64,000 nucleotides of DNA from Sulfurovum sp. UBA12169 (GTDB lineage Bacteria > Campylobacterota > Campylobacteria > Campylobacterales > Sulfurovaceae). Shown one piece after another: positions 7,974-16,760 of this stretch. The DNA is taken from positions 41,356 to 105,355 of the forward strand of contig DLUH01000004.1 in assembly GCA_002742845.1 (NCBI GenBank). The letters run 5' to 3'. Under the pieces are notes generated by a model. It was not told the origin of the DNA, did no database searches, and worked only from the letters and a program-made list of their open reading frames with translations. The translations under genes and the position numbers were made by a program. Position 1 is the stretch's first letter. Each line of letters opens with the position of its first letter.

Positions 7974-10463
7974 ATGATGGTTCTAAAAAAATATGTTGAT
8001 TTTGTGACACGCCATTTTAAAGGCGTTTTACTTTTTATGTTTATTGCAACAGCAATTTTTTCATATTATTCGCGGTATTTAACTATTGATGCTTCAGCAG
8101 AAACGCTGTTGTTGGAAAATGATGCTGATTTGAAATTGACGCGTGAAGTGCATGGACGGTATATCAGTCCGGATTATCTGGTCATCGCGTTCAGCCCGAA
8201 AGAGCCTATGCTGTCTGATGCGACTCTCACTGCAATAAAATCTTTTAAAAAAGATCTTTTAAAGATCGAGAGCGTCGAGAGCGTTACTTCTTTGCTAGAC
8301 GTTCCTTTGCTTCAAAGTCCGCCGATGGAAATTTCAGAAGTGGTCAAAAATGTCCGTACTCTTTCTTCTGCGGATATAAATTATACGCAGGCCCAAAAGG
8401 AGTTGACTACCAGTCCGCTCTATGCAAACAATCTTGTCAGCAGTGATTTTAAAACGACCGCCATCACGGTCAATCTCAAAGAAGATGCCAAATATACGGA
8501 GCTTCTTAGCAAAAGAAATGCATTTCTTGATCTAAAAGATAAAAGAGCTTTGAACGGAAAAGAAAAAAAAGAGTATGAAGTTGCAAAAAAAGCGTTTAAG
8601 GCATATGTAGACAGCACCAAAGACGATACGCACAAGCTTATAGAAGAGGTACGATCGGTACTGGATCCGTATCGCCAAAGCGGCGAGCTCCACTTGGGCG
8701 GAGTGATGATGATCGCAGATGATATGATAAGCTTTGTCAAAGATGATATCGCTATTTACGGAACTGCCATTTTGGTGATTATGATCTTGATGCTTTGGGT
8801 TATATTTAGACAGGTACGGTTTGTTGTGCTGCCTATCGTTATCTCGTTTTCCGCGGTAGTGATGACAGCCGGCATCATCGCCTTGATAGGATTGGAAGTT
8901 ACGGTTGTCTCATCAAATTTTGTGGCGATGCAGCTCATTACTACACTCTCTTTGGTGATTCACTTGATAGTTTCCTACCGCGAAGAATATGCCCTGTTTC
9001 CCCGCTATAGCCAAAAAGAACTCATCGAGATCACTTTGAAGCGGATGTCTGTTCCCTCGGTGTTTATCGTTCTTACTTCGGTAGCGGGGTTTGTCTCGTT
9101 GATGACGTGCGATATTCTGCCCATTATCGATTTGGGCACGATGATGAACATAGGGGTTACCGTTTCGCTTGTCGCTGCTTATCTTATCTTCCCGTCAGTA
9201 ATGATGCTTTTGCCGAAAAAAGAGCCTGTGTATATTTTTGACAAAGCCTTTACGCTCAATAAAAAGTTTGCCTATATTGTCGAAAATCACGGCAAAAAGA
9301 TACTTTTGACTGTGGTGGCGATCCTTGCGTTCAGTTATTACGGTGTTACAAAACTGATTGTAGAAAACAGCTTTATCAATTATTTTAAAGAAGATACGGA
9401 AATATACAAAGGAATGCAGGAAATCGACAGCAATCTCGGCGGTACGACACCTTTGGAAATCATTGTAAAATTTCCCGATACACAGGAAAAAAACAATCCA
9501 AGCTCAGAAAATACACAAGAGGGCGACGAGCTGAGTGAATTTGCAGAAGAGTTTGAAGAAGACGAAAATAATGCACAGTATTGGTTTACCGACGAAAAGA
9601 GGCAAACCATTTTAAAGGTGCATGACTATCTTGAATCTATCCCGGAGATAGGCAACGTATCATCGCTGGGCACCCTGTATAAAGCGGGAAGAATACTCAA
9701 AGAGGGCGAAGATTTTGACGGCCTTGAGATGGCGCTGATGTATAATGAATTGCCGTTAGAATACAAAAAGATTCTTTTGCTGCCTTATGTCAATACAGAC
9801 AACAATGAAGCAAGATTTGTTGCGCGCATTATGGATTCCAATAGTGAATTAAGACGCGATGCGCTGCTTAAAAAAATCAAACAGGAACTCCAAACAGAAG
9901 TCGGACTTGACCCGGAAAACTTTAAACTTGTGGGCATGATGGTACTGTACAACAATATGCTTCAATCATTGTTTGATTCTCAAATATCGACGTTGGGGCT
10001 TGCGCTTTTGCTGCTTGGCGGAATGTTTTTATTTTTATTCCGCTCACTTAAAGTGGCGATGGTGGCGCTGACTGTAAACTTGGTGCCAATCAGCGTTATT
10101 TTTGGCATCATGGGAGTGATGAACATCCCGCTTGATATTATGAGCATTACGATTGCTTCCATCGCACTTGGCATTACCGTCGATAACACGATTCACTACT
10201 ATTACCGTTTCAGAGAGGAATTGCAGTCTGACGGAGATTACCTGGCTTCGATGCATAGGGCGCATTCAACCATCGCATTTGGGATGTTTTACTATTCGAT
10301 CGCAACGATTGTCGGGTTTTTGGTTTTGGTCACGTCAAACTTTATCCCGACGCTTATTTTTGGGCTGTTGACAGTGATTGTTTTGCTTGTGGCGATTGTG
10401 TCGGATCTGCTTTTCTCGCCTTATCTGGTGCTGCTTTTTAAGCCCTTTGGCACGAAAAAGTAG
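7974..10463 (+). CDS. RND-superfamily (MMPL-type) transporter
   Basis: An 829-residue inner-membrane protein with the duplicated RND layout: one membrane helix, a large periplasmic domain, five helices (residues about 255-415), then a second copy of the same plan from about 440 to the end. The segment LGITVDNTIHYYYRFREE in the second half is the typical MMPL helix-4 motif with its acidic residue. An acidic, low-complexity insert rich in Glu and Asn occupies the second periplasmic loop (about residues 505-540). Such proteins move lipids, hopanoids or other hydrophobic compounds. No membrane-fusion or outer-membrane partner is adjacent, so the substrate is unknown. Two adjacent ATG codons (7974, 7977) are possible starts. 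Confidence 0.85.
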   Translation: MMVLKKYVDFVTRHFKGVLLFMFIATAIFSYYSRYLTIDASAETLLLENDADLKLTREVHGRYISPDYLVIAFSPKEPMLSDATLTAIKSFKKDLLKIESVESVTSLLDVPLLQSPPMEISEVVKNVRTLSSADINYTQAQKELTTSPLYANNLVSSDFKTTAITVNLKEDAKYTELLSKRNAFLDLKDKRALNGKEKKEYEVAKKAFKAYVDSTKDDTHKLIEEVRSVLDPYRQSGELHLGGVMMIADDMISFVKDDIAIYGTAILVIMILMLWVIFRQVRFVVLPIVISFSAVVMTAGIIALIGLEVTVVSSNFVAMQLITTLSLVIHLIVSYREEYALFPRYSQKELIEITLKRMSVPSVFIVLTSVAGFVSLMTCDILPIIDLGTMMNIGVTVSLVAAYLIFPSVMMLLPKKEPVYIFDKAFTLNKKFAYIVENHGKKILLTVVAILAFSYYGVTKLIVENSFINYFKEDTEIYKGMQEIDSNLGGTTPLEIIVKFPDTQEKNNPSSENTQEGDELSEFAEEFEEDENNAQYWFTDEKRQTILKVHDYLESIPEIGNVSSLGTLYKAGRILKEGEDFDGLEMALMYNELPLEYKKILLLPYVNTDNNEARFVARIMDSNSELRRDALLKKIKQELQTEVGLDPENFKLVGMMVLYNNMLQSLFDSQISTLGLALLLLGGMFLFLFRSLKVAMVALTVNLVPISVIFGIMGVMNIPLDIMSITIASIALGITVDNTIHYYYRFREELQSDGDYLASMHRAHSTIAFGMFYYSIATIVGFLVLVTSNFIPTLIFGLLTVIVLLVAIVSDLLFSPYLVLLFKPFGTKK

Positions 10464-10688
10464 GCTTTTTTTGGGTGTTTGTTGTATCTCATGCAGGCAT
10501 AAGAAACGCTCAAATCGTTGTTAAAATTTTTCGGGACATTATGTAACTCACATTGATAAAGCCTTGGAAGCCGCAAAGCGAAGCTATCCTAGTTTATTGT
10601 TTTATTATAAGCCAGTCCCCATGGAATGTAAAGTATGTTATAATTTTTTTATATAGAAAGCACACAAAGAAAAGGGTGGGGGATAATT

Positions 10689-11402
10689 ATGGAGCTGAAC
10701 GCATGTGAGATTAATACCATAGATACCAGTGCGCTGAATTTTGTTCCTGATAAAAAAAAGTACATATTCTTAGCCAAAAAAGACAAAATCGATTTCATCT
10801 ACAACACTGCTGCCTTGGAAGGGAATATGATGACCTATCCCGAAGTAGAAACGCTTTTGGAAGGGATTACTGTCGGTGGACATAAACTCAGTGACGAACA
10901 GCAGATACTTAATCAAAACCGAAGTATCAATCTATTGTTTTCCATGCTCGAAGAAAACTCTTTTGGACTGGATAAAAAAACGCTGTGTTCTCTCCATGCT
11001 GAAGTGGCACGGGAAGAGGCGCTCTCGTGGGGGGTATTTCGCGATGGAAACGTCAATATCGGCGGAACAGAGTATCTCCCTCCTTCGCCGAACGAACTTG
11101 ACAGGGTGTTTGACGAGGGGATTGCACAGATCAGACAGATACAACATCCGGTTCTAAGAGGTTCGACTTATTTTCTTTTTGGTGCCAGATCACAGTTTTT
11201 TTATGATGGAAATAAGCGGGTTTCGAGACTGATGATGAACGGCATTGTGCTCTCTGAGGGCTATCCGATGCTTAATATCAAAGTCAAAGACAAGTTGGAA
11301 TTTAACAAGCAGATGATTGCATTCTACGATACCGCAGACTACATTAGTGCTTTGATCTACCTGCGTGATTATTATATCCGACAAAACAGCCGACTGAAGT
11401 AA
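10689..11402 (+). CDS. Fic-domain protein with catalytic His replaced by Gln
   Basis: A 237-residue Fic/DOC-family protein. Fic enzymes usually AMPylate target proteins using an HPFx(D/E)GNxR loop. Here the loop reads QFFYDGNKR (residues 169-177), keeping the phosphate-binding DGNKR but with Gln in place of the catalytic His and Phe in place of Pro. An inhibitory-helix motif (S/T)xxxE(G/N) is present near the N-terminus as TAALEG (T40, E44, G45), so the architecture is that of a class II, intramolecularly inhibited Fic. A GGTGGGGGA ribosome site precedes the ATG. No antitoxin gene is adjacent. The protein may be inactive as an AMPylase or may catalyse another transfer. Confidence 0.85.
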   Translation: MELNACEINTIDTSALNFVPDKKKYIFLAKKDKIDFIYNTAALEGNMMTYPEVETLLEGITVGGHKLSDEQQILNQNRSINLLFSMLEENSFGLDKKTLCSLHAEVAREEALSWGVFRDGNVNIGGTEYLPPSPNELDRVFDEGIAQIRQIQHPVLRGSTYFLFGARSQFFYDGNKRVSRLMMNGIVLSEGYPMLNIKVKDKLEFNKQMIAFYDTADYISALIYLRDYYIRQNSRLK

Positions 11403-11551
11403 CTGTATGTCCAGAAAACCGAAATTTTTTAAATTATCTATATCAAACTATTTTTTGTACTGTTTAAAAAAAACAAGGAAACTCTACTAATTTAAGTTAA
11501 AACCATAGCGTCAATATAGATAAAAAAACCAAACGGTCTTCAAACAGAATG

Positions 11552-12001
11552 TTATAATTTTTTTTCAAGTATCGCTTTTGTTTTTTGATGGCGGTATTTA
11601 AACATGCTTTGAATATCAAGTTCGATCAATGGTTCAAATAGTTTACCTAATACCCCAAAGGGCAATTCAAACTCAATGATGTCTTTGAGTTCGCATAGAT
11701 TTCCTTGTTTACTGAACAGATGCAGATGTTTCCAAAATTTAAAGGGTGATTTTATGGCTATATCCACTAGAGCATCGGGTTTTTGGAGTTTTTCGATTTT
11801 TACTTCCCAATAGATAGGGATGAAAAATTTGGTAATCTTGATTTTTATGATTTTGCCTTCATATGTTTGGGTATCTTGATCTACAAGTTCTACTTTGATA
11901 TTTTGAGGAGTGATTTTGATGATATTGTTTGAATCGAGATGAAAATCAAACATCTCTTCCAAAGTACAATTTATCAAGGAGGTGTGTATGATAGTTTTCA
12001 T
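11552..12001 (-). CDS. SRPBCC-superfamily ligand-binding protein
   Basis: A 149-residue soluble protein with the START/Bet v1-like (SRPBCC) pattern: N-terminal strand ending in short helices (CTLEEMFDFHLD), long antiparallel strands, and a C-terminal amphipathic helix (QSMFKYRHQKTKAILE). Members bind hydrophobic small molecules or act as cyclases or hydratases; the ligand here cannot be told. It lies downstream of the nitrosative-stress group on the same strand, 127 bp beyond the NnrS-like gene, and may be read from that operon. Confidence 0.75.
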   Translation of the reverse strand: MKTIIHTSLINCTLEEMFDFHLDSNNIIKITPQNIKVELVDQDTQTYEGKIIKIKITKFFIPIYWEVKIEKLQKPDALVDIAIKSPFKFWKHLHLFSKQGNLCELKDIIEFELPFGVLGKLFEPLIELDIQSMFKYRHQKTKAILEKKL

Positions 12002-12128
12002 TTTTATTCCCCTTCTTTTTTTGTTCTAATTTGAAATGATTTTTATTTTTGATTATGCCATATTTTGGATAGATTGTGTATGGATGCAGCATTAAAATTG
12101 GTTTACTGAAGCTTTCGGTTCATATGTT

Positions 12129-13403
12129 TTAATAATTGAATTTCTGTCCCTCTTTTTGGGTTTTAACGTAAAGATAATGGGCATGGATAATTTGATAGCC
12201 CATCCATCCAAAGGAAAGCATTGTCAAAAGCGAGGCAAGCAAAATGAGTTGAGGCACCACAAGAGAGAGGATGACTGCAGCTATCATGCTGCAATGTATC
12301 CAAAAATGTTTTTTTGCGGTTTTGGGATGAATGATCTCATGCATCATCGGTGCGGTAAAGTAGCCTTGGCTGCTTAAATGAAACCATGTAAGAAAAGGTA
12401 TGATCTTGTAAAACATCGCAAAAACAATGCTGAGTGCAAAAGCGCCGAACCATAGATATGCCAGCGTATGAACCCATGCCGTCTGAACAAAAAGCCCGAG
12501 CATAAAGCAGAGCATACTGACAATCAAACCTCCCAGCCCCAGCCGCCAAAACCATACGGTAGCATCACTGATGGGGCGTTTGCGCTGTGAAAGCCTTTTT
12601 AGCGTGACTGCGGCATAGGCGACTAAAAACAGTGCTAAGACAAGATGGCAAACAATCCAGACATCAGGCAGAAAAAAAGACAGTATTGAAGCTGCGGCCA
12701 ATAACAACAGGATGCCGCCGGAGAAATACCTGCCCATTACGCTCGGATAGGGCGGCGTAACGTAAAACATCTCGATCACCTGAAAAGAGATGGAGACGAT
12801 CAATACGGCAATCCATCCAAACAGCCCGAACGAATAGTGCGCGGTTTTGATTTCAACATAGTGCACTCCTTCATTGTAGCCTCCGAGTGCTGCGGTAAGA
12901 TACAGCGCAGCAATTATCAAGAGCACCAACGAAAACAGTGCAGCGGTAATGCCTTTTGATGAAGAGGTGTGGTTGGGAACTTGCAGCAGTTTTTTGATCA
13001 TTTCAAAAGCGATAAACAGCAGTGGCCCCCCAAGCAGCAGCGAGGCGAGCAGATAAAGCCAGGCAATTTTGCCCAAATGAAATGCAAGCAAAAGCAAAAC
13101 AATGCCTGCAATAAGAGGATACTGTACCCAGTTTGCTTTTTTTACGGGCGAGGTAAGCTTGACACCCGCAATTACGGGAAGCATTTGAAAGAGCGCAGCC
13201 AGCATAAAAGAGAGCATAATGCCTAGCGTAAAGACATGCGTCAGTACAAGCGCACCGTTTGATGCCGGATCAAAAATCCCGTTTTGATAGATTGCCAGCA
13301 AAATTCCTCCGAGTATACCGAAAAGTGCTCCTTGCAAAAAGAATCTGAAAACAACAGAGATCGGAGGCGCCTGGTCTAGCGAGAGACCTTTTTGACTAAA
13401 CAA
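12129..13403 (-). CDS. Polytopic haem-copper-oxidase-I/NnrS-like membrane protein
   Basis: A 424-residue membrane protein with about 11-12 hydrophobic segments. Histidines are placed within predicted helices (LTHVFTLGIML, KTAHYSFGLFGW, WVHTLAYLWFGAF, a MMHEIIHP loop), a pattern seen in NnrS and in haem-copper oxidase subunit I-like proteins of nitrogen-oxide stress clusters. It is last in an operon with DUF2249, hemerythrin and FmdE-like genes, and overlaps the DUF2249 gene by 8 bp. A role in NO tolerance or haem/metal handling is inferred from context; I cannot decide between NnrS-like and oxidase-like families by eye. Confidence 0.65.
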   Translation of the reverse strand: MFSQKGLSLDQAPPISVVFRFFLQGALFGILGGILLAIYQNGIFDPASNGALVLTHVFTLGIMLSFMLAALFQMLPVIAGVKLTSPVKKANWVQYPLIAGIVLLLLAFHLGKIAWLYLLASLLLGGPLLFIAFEMIKKLLQVPNHTSSSKGITAALFSLVLLIIAALYLTAALGGYNEGVHYVEIKTAHYSFGLFGWIAVLIVSISFQVIEMFYVTPPYPSVMGRYFSGGILLLLAAASILSFFLPDVWIVCHLVLALFLVAYAAVTLKRLSQRKRPISDATVWFWRLGLGGLIVSMLCFMLGLFVQTAWVHTLAYLWFGAFALSIVFAMFYKIIPFLTWFHLSSQGYFTAPMMHEIIHPKTAKKHFWIHCSMIAAVILSLVVPQLILLASLLTMLSFGWMGYQIIHAHYLYVKTQKEGQKFNY

Positions 13404-13647
13404 AGAGATACTCCTTCAGATCGACCGAAGGGTTTTTTGTTATCAGGATATGCCAAATTCCTTCGGTATCTTCGCGGCTGATTACCTGAAAATTATGTTC
13501 TTGAGCAAGGTCAATAAGCGGAATAGGATTTTTTCGATGAATCATATAAAGATAATCGTCCTCCTCCAGAGCTCTTAATATATTGATAGCCATTGCCAAT
13601 GGTTTGGGATGTTCTAATTCTCTAGCGTCAAGTGTAATTTTTTTCAT
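13396..13647 (-). CDS. DUF2249 domain protein
   Basis: An 83-residue protein (start ATG 13647, MKKITLDARELEHPKP) that matches the DUF2249 pattern, a small TusA-like alpha/beta fold: the LDARxLxxPxP opening, the LEEDDYLYMIHRKNPIPL central strand-turn and a C-terminal WHILITK strand. The longer upstream frame is not used because ATG 13647 overlaps the hemerythrin stop in an ATGA junction. DUF2249 genes commonly accompany hemerythrin and NnrS-type genes in NO-response operons. Biochemical role unknown. Confidence 0.8.
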   Translation of the reverse strand: MKKITLDARELEHPKPLAMAINILRALEEDDYLYMIHRKNPIPLIDLAQEHNFQVISREDTEGIWHILITKNPSVDLKEYLFV

Positions 13648-14084
13648 AATTCCGTATGTTTCATTGTCTCCAGGGTTTCTTCTTTGATTGCAGCGGGAAG
13701 AATGTTGTCGCACATGGCATACAGCATCTGTTCTTCTTTCATATTGTGCTGCTGCAGCAAAATCATCATCGATTCAGCCAACGAAAGACAAGCATCCATG
13801 TCCTCATCAATAATGGCTGAAGCCATTTTTCCGATCAACCCTTTGACTTGTTCGTGTTCATATCTCATGACCGCCGTAGGTCCTTCTGTGCTTCCTGTTT
13901 GTTTTTCAAAAGCAGGGAAAAGCACCTCTTCCTCTTTTTTAAAATGCTGAAGCGTTTCGTGCGCAAAAATTTCAAATTGTTTGGTTGCTTCCTCCCAATC
14001 TTTTTTTGATGCAGCCTCTTCTGCTTTGGCAAAATAATCGTCGCACAGCCTGTGTTCGCCTTTCATGTAGTGAGAAATATTCAT
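13644..14084 (-). CDS. Hemerythrin-domain protein
   Basis: A 146-residue all-helical protein with the hemerythrin HHE pattern: His in the first helix (HYMKGEHRLCDDYF), HETLQHFKKEEEVLFPAFE in helix 2, a third helix with MRYEHEQVKGL, and QHNMKEEQMLYAMCD in the last. These supply the di-iron ligands (H, H/E, H, H/D). Single-domain hemerythrins of this kind are linked to protection or repair of iron centres under nitric oxide. It is second in the FNR-type-promoter operon and is followed through an ATGA overlap by DUF2249. Confidence 0.88.
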   Translation of the reverse strand: MNISHYMKGEHRLCDDYFAKAEEAASKKDWEEATKQFEIFAHETLQHFKKEEEVLFPAFEKQTGSTEGPTAVMRYEHEQVKGLIGKMASAIIDEDMDACLSLAESMMILLQQHNMKEEQMLYAMCDNILPAAIKEETLETMKHTEL

Positions 14085-14109
14085 GCGCTATCCTTTATCG
14101 TGTGAAATT

Positions 14110-14712
14110 TTAATGTATCGTAATCATTTGATCCCACAACTCTTTTGTGAGAAGTATTTTGCTGACGCGTTCTTGCCATAGCTGCCCGAAAAGTTTTTGT
14201 TCTTCTTGGGAGGCAGCCTTGCTAAGACATTTGCCCATAAGCGGCATCATGTTTTTATCGCCGGGTACCATGGACGGATTATAGCTAAGAGAAACTGATT
14301 GGTTGGTGTCTAGTCTTGTGAGCGTAACTTCTCCTTGCATCGGTTTGTTAAATGCCACGAGATTGTTTCTGCTAAAATTGCCTTGGATTCCTTTAAAGCC
14401 GCCAACCCCGCTTGCCCCTACAATAAAAGAGATTACGTTGGCAATGACGCCTTCTACCCCTTCTTTTTCGTCTTCTTTCATGGCAACATGGATATTGCCT
14501 CTTTGGGGAAGCCCCTGGGGATAAAGGGTTGCAAGACCTTTGAGCGCCATCAGATAGGCTCCGGCTACGGTTGGACAGGAGTGTCCTGCCAATTTGACGC
14601 AGTCTAAATAGGTAATTTCAACCTCTCCGTTTTCTACGGCTCCCAAAAAATTGCTTAAAGCATCATACAGCTGTATGGATTGAACATTGTCGTAAAAATC
14701 AGGATATTTCAT
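14110..14712 (-). CDS. FmdE-like domain protein
   Basis: A 200-residue soluble protein with the FmdE/formylmethanofuran-dehydrogenase-operon signature: DCVKLAGHSCPTVAGAY, in which a His and a Cys precede a Pro and a small-residue helix. Further conserved-looking Gly-rich and HVAMKEDEKEG segments follow. It is the first gene of the leftward operon behind the FNR-type box, 26 bp before the hemerythrin gene. The family is associated with molybdenum or metal enzymes and here with nitrogen-oxide stress; its reaction is not known to me. Confidence 0.7.
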   Translation of the reverse strand: MKYPDFYDNVQSIQLYDALSNFLGAVENGEVEITYLDCVKLAGHSCPTVAGAYLMALKGLATLYPQGLPQRGNIHVAMKEDEKEGVEGVIANVISFIVGASGVGGFKGIQGNFSRNNLVAFNKPMQGEVTLTRLDTNQSVSLSYNPSMVPGDKNMMPLMGKCLSKAASQEEQKLFGQLWQERVSKILLTKELWDQMITIH

Positions 14713-14747
14713 TTTGTTTTCCTAAGTTATTTGATATTTTAATGTTT

Positions 14748-14789
14748 ATTATAGTCAAAAGAGCTTTTTTTTTGATTGATATATATCAA
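14748..14789 (-). promoter_or_regulatory. Class II FNR-type promoter for the FmdE-like/hemerythrin operon
   Basis: Perfect FNR/CRP-family inverted repeat TTGAT-ATAT-ATCAA at 14776-14789. On the minus strand a consensus -10 TATAAT occupies 14753-14748, which puts +1 near 14741 and the centre of the box at -41.5, the exact class II activator position. Start codon is 29 bp further on. The palindrome is symmetric and could also serve the rightward gene at 14927, though the matching -10 on that side is poor. Confidence 0.8.
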
Positions 14790-14893
14790 TTCTTTGTTTA
14801 AAATAGTTTGATAAAGATTTTGCGGCAAAAAGTTTTGATTTGCCAAAACAGAGATTCTTGTTTGAGATCAAAGGATACCTCAAATAAAAAGTA

Positions 14894-14899
14894 TATAAT
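14894..14899 (+). promoter_or_regulatory. Candidate -10 element for the DUF438/PAS gene
   Basis: TATAAT hexamer 28 bp before the ATG at 14927, without a recognisable -35 at the right distance. It suggests a separate, activator-dependent or weak rightward promoter. Confidence 0.35.
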
Positions 14900-14926
14900 T
14901 CTTAAAATTGATAAAAAAGGGTGCAG

Positions 14927-15910
14927 ATGAGTGAGTTTTTGGGGAATGATATGTTTTCTGTTTTGCCGGAGGGGCATCCGGCAAAAGTTTATATAGAAGA
15001 AAATGCATTGACAAGAGAGTTGATCGGCAAGCTAAGAGATGTCAACATACAAAGCCAAAAGGAAGAGTTTGCAGAGCTATTAAAAAAGTTGATGCTTATC
15101 GAAAAGCATTTTGCCAGAAAGGAAAACCAGCTTTTCCCGTATCTGGAAAAATACGGCTGGACAAGCCCCAGCCAAAATATGTGGGCGTTTCATGATCAGA
15201 TCAGAGATGAGATAAAAGCCGTACGCAAAGCGATAGAGTCAGACGATATGGTTTTGGCCTCTCAAAATCTCGCGCAAGTGTTTCGAAGTTTGGAGCATTT
15301 GATGATCGTCGAAGAGAACAGGCTTTTGCCCAATGCGCTTTCTATGCTTAGCGAGGAAGACTGGAAAGAAATGCGAGAGGGTGACGAAGAGATAGGATGG
15401 ATGTTCGATGCTCCGCCTGTTGCTTATCCTGCACCAAGCGAAGAAGCCTATATTCACCCCAGCAAAGATACCAAAAAACGAAACCTTCCTTTTTCTATCG
15501 AAGACAGAATCAAATTGGACGAAGGGTACATGCTTCCCGAGCAGATCAATCTTTTGCTGAAATTCATGCCGGTTGATATTACCTATGTAGATGAAAACGA
15601 CATGGTTATTTTTTACAATCGGGGAGAGGATCGGGTTTTTCCCAGAAGCGCAGGCATCATCGGACGCGAAGTGAAATTTTGCCATCCTCCCAAAAGCGTC
15701 GATCAGGTACTGATGATACTCAGGGAGTTCAAAGCCGGAAGAAAAGATGAAGCGGAATTTTGGATAGAGTTTAAAGGAAAGTTTATCCATATAAGATATT
15801 TTGCGATACGCGATGAAGAAGGGGCCTATAAAGGCGTCATAGAGGTAAGCCAGGATGTAACGCACATAAGAAGTCTCAGCGGAGAGCGAAGACTTTTGGA
15901 TTGGGAGTAA
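14927..15910 (+). CDS. DUF438/hemerythrin-like and PAS domain protein
   Basis: A 327-residue cytoplasmic protein. Residues about 15-165 form a helical hemerythrin-like/DUF438 region with His and Glu patterns (EKHFARKENQLFPYLE, AFHDQIRDEI, SLEHLMIVEENRLLP). Residues about 210-325 are a PAS domain (LPVDITYVDENDMVIFYN type core, then FCHPPKSVDQV). This matches proteins thought to sense oxygen or NO through a di-iron or haem centre. I take ATG 14927 rather than GTG 14921 because AAGG lies 6 bp before it. It is divergent from the hemerythrin operon and is followed by the MOSC gene after 3 bp. Confidence 0.8.
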   Translation: MSEFLGNDMFSVLPEGHPAKVYIEENALTRELIGKLRDVNIQSQKEEFAELLKKLMLIEKHFARKENQLFPYLEKYGWTSPSQNMWAFHDQIRDEIKAVRKAIESDDMVLASQNLAQVFRSLEHLMIVEENRLLPNALSMLSEEDWKEMREGDEEIGWMFDAPPVAYPAPSEEAYIHPSKDTKKRNLPFSIEDRIKLDEGYMLPEQINLLLKFMPVDITYVDENDMVIFYNRGEDRVFPRSAGIIGREVKFCHPPKSVDQVLMILREFKAGRKDEAEFWIEFKGKFIHIRYFAIRDEEGAYKGVIEVSQDVTHIRSLSGERRLLDWE

Positions 15911-15913
15911 ACG

Positions 15914-16624
15914 ATGAATATGAATGGCATAGCAGCAGTATTGTCCGTACAGATCGGAAGCGTCACTAAAGAGGGTGAAGAAAACAGCAAAGAATTTCTT
16001 ACAAAAACCTATGAGACCGCTTCGTATAAGCTTCCTGTCTCTTGCGGTGTAAGGGTGACAAAAAACGGGATAGAGGGAGATTTTGTTGCCGATACAGTCC
16101 ATCACGGAGAGGTTGACAAGGCGGTATTTGCCAACAGTTTTAAAAATTATGAAAGCTGGAAAAATTTTTTGGGGCTGGATGCCTTAGCATTTGGCGCTTT
16201 GGCTGAAAACCTAACGTTTGATGCCATAGACGAAACCGACGTATGCATTGGCGACGTGCATAAGATAGGCTCAGTGATATTGGAAGTTTCCCAGCCCAGA
16301 AAACCTTGCTGGAAAATTTCCAGAAGATGGCAAAACAAACATTTTACCAAAGAGATTTACGACACCGGGAAAACCGGATGGTACTATCGGGTGATACAAG
16401 AAGGGATGATGGCCAAAGGCGACAAGGTCGAGCTTATCAGCAGACAAAACGTTTTGGTGAGCATTCAAGAAGCCAACGAAGCTTTTAAAGACCCCGACGA
16501 GCATCCTGATACGGTTGAAAAACTTATGCAGCTTGATGTGCTGGCGCCTGCCTGGAAGAGAGGGCTTGAAAAAAGAGTCGCCAACAAGAATGAAGTTTTA
16601 GAATATATGAAGATTGATGATTAG
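15914..16624 (+). CDS. MOSC domain protein (YiiM-like)
   Basis: A 236-residue protein with the MOSC sulfur-carrier beta-barrel. Hallmarks are the DTVHHGEVDKAV segment and the conserved cysteine in SQPRKPCWKISRRW. YiiM-type MOSC proteins use a Mo cofactor to reduce N-hydroxylated compounds; a C-terminal helical extension, as in YiiM, is present. It probably forms one unit with the DUF438/PAS gene 3 bp upstream. Reduction of hydroxylamine-type by-products of nitrogen-oxide metabolism would fit the neighbourhood, but this is inference. Confidence 0.82.
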   Translation: MNMNGIAAVLSVQIGSVTKEGEENSKEFLTKTYETASYKLPVSCGVRVTKNGIEGDFVADTVHHGEVDKAVFANSFKNYESWKNFLGLDALAFGALAENLTFDAIDETDVCIGDVHKIGSVILEVSQPRKPCWKISRRWQNKHFTKEIYDTGKTGWYYRVIQEGMMAKGDKVELISRQNVLVSIQEANEAFKDPDEHPDTVEKLMQLDVLAPAWKRGLEKRVANKNEVLEYMKIDD

Positions 16625-16701
16625 TGTTTTTGCCCTAAGCGTTATCTGTTTTATTTTAATTATTGTAAATTTATTTTTTAAATAATTAATTTTCCAAATT
16701 A

Positions 16702-16731
16702 TTGTGTAATTTTATCTTGTTTAAGTATAAT
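16702..16731 (+). promoter_or_regulatory. Candidate sigma70-type promoter for iorA
   Basis: TTGTGT, 18-bp spacer, TATAAT, ending 29 bp before the iorA start in a very AT-rich intergenic stretch. The -10 is consensus; the -35 is moderate. Confidence 0.4.
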
Positions 16732-16760
16732 TTTCAAAATATTATAGCGGATAGTATACG

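Noticed and set aside
13648..13713. N-terminal extension of the DUF2249 frame
   Set aside because: Lies inside the hemerythrin gene; the ATGA junction at 13647 gives the normal domain start.
15239..16105. Minus-strand 288-codon frame under the DUF438/PAS and MOSC genes
   Set aside because: Antisense shadow across two recognised domains; Phe/Ile/Cys-rich with no ribosome site.
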